From contig JAVEDG010000146.1 of assembly GCA_030841245.1 (NCBI GenBank), positions 1-9,498 on the forward strand: a stretch of 9,498 bases of DNA, read 5' to 3'. The notes under the pieces are model-generated. The model had not been told where the DNA came from. It worked only from the letters and a program-made list of their open reading frames with translations, and ran no database searches. Shown in pieces: positions 5,432 through 9,498 of the stretch. The number at the start of each line of letters is the position of its first letter. The stretch's first letter is position 1. The translations under genes and the position numbers were made by a program. This DNA is from Actinomycetota bacterium. Its GTDB lineage: Bacteria; Actinomycetota; Actinomycetes; JACCUZ01.

Positions 5432-6746
5432 CCGGAGCGCAGCCCGAGCCAGCCCTGAAGCGTCGGTTGGGGCTGACCGACGCGGTGGTGCTCGGCCTCG
5501 GGTCGATGCTCGGCGCCGGGGTGTTCGCGGTGTGGGCACCGGCAGCGGCCGCCGCCGGCGTCGGGCTGCTCGTCGGGCTCGGTGCGGCCGCGGTCGTCGC
5601 GTACTGCAACGCGGCGCGTCGGCGCAGCTGGCGGCGGTCTACCCGGTGTCCGGTGGCACCTACGTCTATGGTCGCGAACGGCTCGGCCCCTGGTGGGGAT
5701 TCCTCGCCGGCTGGGCGTTCGTCGTGGGCAAGACCGCCTCCTGCGCCGCGATGGCGCTCACCGCGGCGGTTTACGCGGTGCCGGGCTCGGACTGGGGGCA
5801 GCGGATCGTCGCGGCGCTGGCCGTGCTGGGTGTAGCTGCGCTCAACTACCGCGGGGTCACCCGCACCGCGCAGGTGACCCGGGTGCTCGTGGCGACCACG
5901 GTCGCGACCCTGGGCGTGTTCGTCCTGGCCGTGCTCACGGCGCCGGGCGCGTCGACCGGCCACCTGACCGGGTGGGGGCAGCTCTCCTGGCACGGTGCCC
6001 TGCAGTCGGGTGGGCTGGTGTTCTTCGCGTTCGCCGGCTATGCGCGCATCGCCACGATGGGCGAGGAGGTTCGCGAGCCGGCACGCACCATTCCGCGGGC
6101 CATCACCATCGCGCTCGTCGCGGTGGTCGCCGTCTACCTGGTCGTCGGAGTCACCGCCTTGCTGGCCGCGGGTGCGCCGACACTGGCGCACAGCACGTCG
6201 CCGTTGACGAGCGCCCTCGACCGGGTCGGCCGTGGCGGACTGTCTCCGGTGATCCGGGTCGGTGCTGCGCTGGCCGCGCTCGGCTCGCTCCTGGCCCTGA
6301 TGGCCGGCATCGGCCGGACGTCCCTGGCGATGGCCCGTGAGCACGACCTGCCGCGGTGGTTCTCCGCCGTGCACCCCCGGTTCGAGGTGCCGCACCGGGC
6401 CGAGGGGGCGCTTGCCGGCGTCGTCGCGGCGCTCGTGCTGACGACCGACCTGCGCGGCGCGCTCGGCTTCTCCTCGTTCGGAGTGCTGGTCTACTACGCC
6501 GTGGCCAACGCGGCAGCGTTCACCCAGCCGCCCGCCGACCGCCGCTGGCCGCGATGGCTGCAGGCACTGGGTCTGTCTGGATGCGTGGTCCTCGCGCTGT
6601 CCCTGCCGGTGCGAGCCGTGCTCACCGGTGCCGGGGTCCTCTTGCTGGGGCTGCTGGTGCGCGCGCTGCGGGTCAGGACGGTCGAGCGGTCCAGGCCTGC
6701 CGGCGGACCTCGTGAACGGCGATGCTCGCAGCGGTCGCGACGTTGA
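5428..6746 (+). pseudogene. APC-superfamily amino acid permease, interrupted by a one-base frameshift
   Basis: Inner-membrane amino acid/polyamine/organocation transporter. From GTG at 5428 the first frame gives 62 good residues, including LTDAVVLGLGSMLGAGVF (16-33), the unwound TM1 substrate-binding segment of the family, then breaks. Family-like sequence resumes in the next frame with SAQLAAVYPVSGGTYVYGRE (from 5619) and continues through several membrane helices, including GLVFFAFAGYARIATMGEEV (typical TM6 region), to TGA at 6744-6746. Only five bases (5614-5618, GCGCG) lie between A62 and that serine where six would fit the family spacing, so one base appears missing; corrected, the protein would be about 439 aa, normal length. 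Everything else looks intact, so this is either a recent mutation or an error in a GC-rich stretch. Its 3' end overlaps the convergent RNA methyltransferase gene by 74 bases. Substrate unknown. Confidence 0.85.
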
Positions 6747-7209
6747 GCGAGGCCACCTTGCCGGGCTGGGCGATGTAGACCGCCGCGTCGCACTGCGCGA
6801 GTGCCGACGGCGGCAGGCCGTGTGCCTCCGAACCCAGCACGAGACACACGTCGCCCGCGAAGTCGAACTCGTGGATTGCCACGGCTCCCTGCGCGAGCTC
6901 GACCGCGACGAGCTGTCCCCCGGTCTCGTGCACGGTCGTGGCGACCTCGGCCAGGTGGTCGACGTGCACCGTCGCCACACCCGCCTCGGTGCCGAGCGCG
7001 GTCTTGCGCACCTTGGCGTCCTGTGGTGTCGGCGTCGCGCCCACGAGGAACACCTGGTCGACCCCGAACGCCGCTGCGCTCCGGTAGATGCTGCCGACGT
7101 TGAAGGGGTTGTGCAGCGAGACCAGGGCGAGCGACAACGACCCGGACGTGCCGCGCCGCCACTGCCGGTTCAGCCGCTTGATCTCCGTGGTGGTCAACGA
7201 CCGCGTCAC
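6673..7209 (-). CDS. TrmH/SpoU-family (SPOUT) RNA 2'-O-methyltransferase
   Basis: Cytosolic SAM-dependent enzyme of 178 aa, probably methylating a ribose 2'-hydroxyl in tRNA or rRNA. All three SpoU motifs are present: motif 1 NPFNVGSIYRSAAAFGV (34-50) with Asn34 and Arg43, motif 2 LVLGSEAHGLP (123-133), and motif 3 YIAQPGKVASLNVATAASIA (145-164), which builds the trefoil-knot SAM site. The length fits a single catalytic domain without an extra RNA-binding domain. The start is the GTG at 7209, preceded seven bases upstream by AAGGGAGG (7217-7224) and overlapping the stop of the upstream methyltransferase as GTGA (7206-7209). The frame is open to 7296, but that part lies inside the neighbour. 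It is last in a leftward cluster after NAD kinase and the RsmC-like gene. Which RNA and position it modifies cannot be told. Confidence 0.94.
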   Translation of the reverse strand: MTRSLTTTEIKRLNRQWRRGTSGSLSLALVSLHNPFNVGSIYRSAAAFGVDQVFLVGATPTPQDAKVRKTALGTEAGVATVHVDHLAEVATTVHETGGQLVAVELAQGAVAIHEFDFAGDVCLVLGSEAHGLPPSALAQCDAAVYIAQPGKVASLNVATAASIAVHEVRRQAWTARPS

Positions 7210-7811
7210 CCGCTGGCCTCCCTTCTCACGTCGAGGATGCGGAACCCCTGGATGCTCGCTGCTCGTGTCGCGGACCATCCCTGGTCCCGCAGCCACCGCT
7301 GCAACGAGTCGGACCCCAGGTTCCGCTGGACGACCAGGTGAGCGGCGCCGTCTTCGGTCAGCCGGTCCAGCCAGGTCGCCAGCAGGGCGTGCAGTGCCGC
7401 CTTGCCGACCCGGATGGGCGGGTTGCTGTAGATGCGGTCGAACCGGAGGCCGGCGTCGAGCTCGTCAGGCCGCCCGACCTGGACGTTGGGCAGACCCAGC
7501 TCCGCGGCGTTCGCCGTGGTCAGCTCGAGCGCCCGTTCGTTCACATCGACGGCATGGACGACCGCACCCGGCGCGCGGATCGCCAACGCGCATGCGATGG
7601 GTCCGTAGCCGCAGCCGAGGTCGAGCAGCCGGCCGGTCGCCGGAGGGCGCGCGGCGTGCTCCAGCAGGACCCGCGTGCCGCGGTCGAGGTGATCGGCGCT
7701 GAACACACCGCTCGCCGATGTCAGCTCGACGGCTCGCCCGTCGACCACCAGGCGCACCCGTCGAGCCTCAGGGGCGCTGTGGGGCCTGCTGCTGAAGTAG
7801 TGCTCGGACAT
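7206..7811 (-). CDS. RsmC-like class I SAM methyltransferase (16S rRNA G1207 type)
   Basis: Cytosolic methyltransferase, 201 aa, of the 'methyltransferase small' family related to RsmC, which methylates N2 of G1207 in 16S rRNA. In order: HYFSSRP at the N-terminus (4-10), typical of this family; SGVFSADHLDRGTRVLL (34-50); motif I DLGCGYGP (64-71) for SAM binding; AVDVNERAL (87-95), whose acidic residue would contact SAM; and the catalytic NPPI box (130-133) in IYSNPPIRVGK. E. coli RsmC is about 340 aa with a second, degenerate N-terminal domain; this is the single-domain form common in Gram-positives. The ATG at 7811 lies 11 bases after the NAD kinase stop and has no strong ribosome binding site, so coupling to nadK is likely. 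Target specificity is inferred from family only. Confidence 0.9.
   Translation of the reverse strand: MSEHYFSSRPHSAPEARRVRLVVDGRAVELTSASGVFSADHLDRGTRVLLEHAARPPATGRLLDLGCGYGPIACALAIRAPGAVVHAVDVNERALELTTANAAELGLPNVQVGRPDELDAGLRFDRIYSNPPIRVGKAALHALLATWLDRLTEDGAAHLVVQRNLGSDSLQRWLRDQGWSATRAASIQGFRILDVRREASG
7217..7224 (-). promoter_or_regulatory. Ribosome binding site of the TrmH-family gene
   Basis: AAGGGAGG on the minus strand, inside the 3' end of the RsmC-like gene and seven bases before the GTG at 7209. It decides this start against upstream in-frame candidates. Confidence 0.75.
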
Positions 7812-7822
7812 GGGTCGGTCGC

Positions 7823-8683
7823 TCAGAGCGCTTCGGCGCTTCCGGCCACCTGCAGCTTGCGCCGGGCCCGCTCGTAGAAGGTCGTCCGGCCGAGCCGCAC
7901 TACCCGTCCGGCCTCGGGGCTGACCGAGAACGACAGCTCGCAGCCCGGACCGACGTGATCCGCGACGATGCCGTCCACCTCCAGGGCCAGGTCCCCGCTG
8001 GTGGGCAGGGTCCGCAGAGTCAGCCGTTCGGTGCTGTTGAGCAGCAGGGCGCGGTTGAAGGTCGAGTGTGCGGCCGCGGGCACGACGAGCAGTCCCTCGA
8101 CGGTCGGGGACACGATCGGGCCACCCGCCGAGAAGCTGTACGCCGTGGAGCCGGTCGGCGTCGCCACGATGACCGCGTCCGCGGCGTACCGCACGAACGG
8201 TTCTCCCTCGACGACGACCTCGACGATCGCGGAGCCGCTGCCCGGCACCCGCACGAGCGCGATGTCGTTGAACGCCAGCCGGTCCTTCCCGCCCAACGAG
8301 CAGTGGACGGCGGCGCGCGGCTCGACGGTGAAGTCGTGCCGGTCGATGGCGCTCAGCGCGTCGGGCAGGTCGGGCAGGTCGACCTCGGCCAGGAACCCGA
8401 GCCGGCCGAAGTTGACGCCCAGCACCGGGGTGTGATGAGGGTGCGTCAGCCGGAGGGTCCGCAGCATGGTGCCGTCGCCGCCGAGGCTGACGAGCAGGGA
8501 CGACCGTTCCGCCAGCTGCTCCGGAGCCACCGGGGTGGCGGCGCAGTCGAGGCGGCCGACCTCGTCGGGCAGGCCGTACACCGGCAGCCCGGCCCCGTCG
8601 GCCCAGGCGAGCAGGATGTCGATCGACTCGACGTTCATCCGGGTCGGGTGCAGGACGACACCGACGCTGGACAGCAGTCCCAT
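7823..8683 (-). CDS. nadK: NAD kinase
   Basis: Cytosolic enzyme of 286 aa that phosphorylates NAD+ to NADP+ using ATP or polyphosphate, the only route to NADP. Diagnostic motifs: GGDGT (68-72), NFGRLGFLAE (91-100), NDI (139-141), and TPTGSTAYSFSAGGPI (175-190), the nucleotide-binding loop with the conserved Asp/Thr/Gly pattern. Length and ending (RRKLQVAGSAEAL) are normal. One oddity: the stretch usually resembling a Pro-His pair before the Arg-Pro/Ala strand reads AAAHSTFNRALLL (203-215), with Ala before His; a divergent second copy is possible, but I cannot see the rest of the genome. Start at ATG 8683; the only purine-rich site upstream (AGGAGGGG) is about 25 bases away, further than usual, and no alternative start exists in frame. 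It follows the helicase gene by 43 bases on the same strand. Confidence 0.96.
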   Translation of the reverse strand: MGLLSSVGVVLHPTRMNVESIDILLAWADGAGLPVYGLPDEVGRLDCAATPVAPEQLAERSSLLVSLGGDGTMLRTLRLTHPHHTPVLGVNFGRLGFLAEVDLPDLPDALSAIDRHDFTVEPRAAVHCSLGGKDRLAFNDIALVRVPGSGSAIVEVVVEGEPFVRYAADAVIVATPTGSTAYSFSAGGPIVSPTVEGLLVVPAAAHSTFNRALLLNSTERLTLRTLPTSGDLALEVDGIVADHVGPGCELSFSVSPEAGRVVRLGRTTFYERARRKLQVAGSAEAL

Positions 8684-8726
8684 ATGACGGACGGTATCCG
8701 GTGCTGCCCCTCCTGGCCGCGCCTGG

Positions 8727-9498
8727 CTACGGCAGCGCCGACAACGCGTCGGTCAACAACGAGACGAGGGCCTCGAGCTGCACGTCGGCCGATGACGACA
8801 CCTCGTCCTCCGAGCCGTCCAGCGCCCTGGCGGCGAGGCCGGCCTTGCCGTCGATCAGCTCAGCGATTCTCGCGTCGATGGTCTGTGCGGCGATGATGCG
8901 CCAGGCGGTGACCGGCTCCGTCTGACCGATGCGATGGCTGCGGTCGATGGCTTGGGTCTGCTCCGCATCGGTCCAGGAGAGCTCGGCGAGCACGATGTTG
9001 GAGGCAACCTGCAGGTTGATACCCACTCCGGCAGCGGTCAAGGAACAGACCGCTATGGCGACGTCGGGATCGTTCGCGAAAGCATCGATCTGCTTCTGCC
9101 GTACCGTCCGCGTCTGGTCTCCGCGGATCGAGGAGAAACGGATCCCGCGCTTGGCGAAGGTCTCCTCCGCGACGTCCATCACATCGATGTGCTTCGCGAA
9201 GAAGACGACCTTGCCGGCGCTGCGCGCGAGCTGCGCTGCGTAGTCGGCCGCGAGGCCGGCCTTCGCCTGGCCGATGCGTCGCATCATGCTGAACACGTTC
9301 TCGTCGGTCTCCGACGCGGTCGCCTCCTTGCGTTCCCGGTTGGCGATCCGGCGCACGAGGTCGTGGTCGATCCCCTGCACGACGGGCCCCGACGTCCGAC
9401 TCGCGAGTGCGGTCTCGTACCGCGACACCATGCGGCGAGCGAGGTCACGCTCTGCCTGCCGGATCGACCGGCTGTCCTTCTCGTCGAGCTCGACGGGC
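8727..9498 (-). CDS. SNF2-family DEAD/DEAH-like helicase, C-terminal part (5' truncated by window edge)
   Basis: C-terminal 256 residues of a superfamily 2 SNF2-type ATPase that remodels or translocates along DNA. The frame enters from the right edge (first full codon at 9497, reading PVELDEKDSRSIRQAERD) and ends at TAG 8727-8729. Helicase motifs of the second RecA domain are visible: GKVVFFAKHIDVMD (motif IV region), IRGDQT, SLTAAGVGINLQVA (motif V), WTDAEQTQAIDRSHRIGQ (motif VI with the arginine-finger region), then RIIAAQTIDARIAELIDGK. This is the HepA/SMARCAL1-like bacterial form. The tail after the motor is acidic, with EDEVSSSADVQLEALVSL. The N-terminal half with Walker A and B is outside the window, so activity and any extra domain cannot be judged. 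It precedes nadK by 43 bases, likely in one transcript. Confidence 0.94.
   Translation of the reverse strand, partial: PVELDEKDSRSIRQAERDLARRMVSRYETALASRTSGPVVQGIDHDLVRRIANRERKEATASETDENVFSMMRRIGQAKAGLAADYAAQLARSAGKVVFFAKHIDVMDVAEETFAKRGIRFSSIRGDQTRTVRQKQIDAFANDPDVAIAVCSLTAAGVGINLQVASNIVLAELSWTDAEQTQAIDRSHRIGQTEPVTAWRIIAAQTIDARIAELIDGKAGLAARALDGSEDEVSSSADVQLEALVSLLTDALSALP

Noticed and set aside
5364..6980. A 538-codon minus-strand frame opposite the permease.
   Set aside because: Antisense shadow: Arg/Gln/His-rich low-complexity translation, no domain, no ribosome binding site, and it spans the converging end of two real genes.
8361..8384. Short tandem repeat GTCGGGCAG in the NAD kinase gene.
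   Set aside because: It encodes an LPDLPD stretch within a normal-length protein and has only two copies.
7955..8896. A 313-codon plus-strand frame opposite NAD kinase.
   Set aside because: Antisense shadow of a gene with complete NAD kinase motifs; the translation is compositionally biased and matches nothing recognisable.

Overview
The window looks like chromosomal DNA of a high-GC actinobacterium (Actinomycetota). The whole stretch is visibly very GC-rich, with strong G/C third-position bias that opens long meaningless frames on the opposite strands. GTG starts, GTGA start/stop overlaps, an F420-type luciferase-like oxidoreductase and a SipW-type signal peptidase with secreted partners all fit this. 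Genus cannot be told from the sequence alone. No RNA gene, insertion sequence, CRISPR array or integration site was seen.

Layout, left to right. (1) 1-1131, minus: MHS-family proton symporter, cut by the left edge. (2) 1302-2792, minus: a two-domain fusion, N-terminal P-loop kinase plus C-terminal F420-dependent luciferase-like oxidoreductase. (3) 2935-4681, minus: a compact three-gene operon whose start and stop codons overlap. It encodes a 129-aa secreted protein, a 255-aa secreted jelly-roll-like protein, and a SipW/ER-type (Ser-His) signal peptidase. The two secreted proteins share an unusual signal-region motif, so they are the likely dedicated substrates of the peptidase. (4) 4682-4972: a divergent intergenic region with several inverted repeats. 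(5) 4973-5242, plus: an 89-aa secreted protein with two cysteines. (6) 5366-6746, plus: a possible 21-aa leader ORF with a strong ribosome binding site, overlapping by GTGA an APC-superfamily permease that carries a one-base frameshift near 5614-5618. (7) 9498-6673, minus: a housekeeping cluster transcribed leftward, made of a SNF2-type helicase (cut by the right edge), NAD kinase, an RsmC-like methyltransferase and a TrmH/SpoU-family RNA methyltransferase. The last two overlap by GTGA.

The most system-like part is region 3, a self-contained alternative export module (peptidase plus two cognate cargo proteins). Next come the kinase-oxidoreductase fusion and the structured leader regions around 4700-4970. 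The rest is ordinary actinobacterial gene content. No stretch over 300 bases is without a gene; the longest, 4682-4972 (291 bases), is described below.
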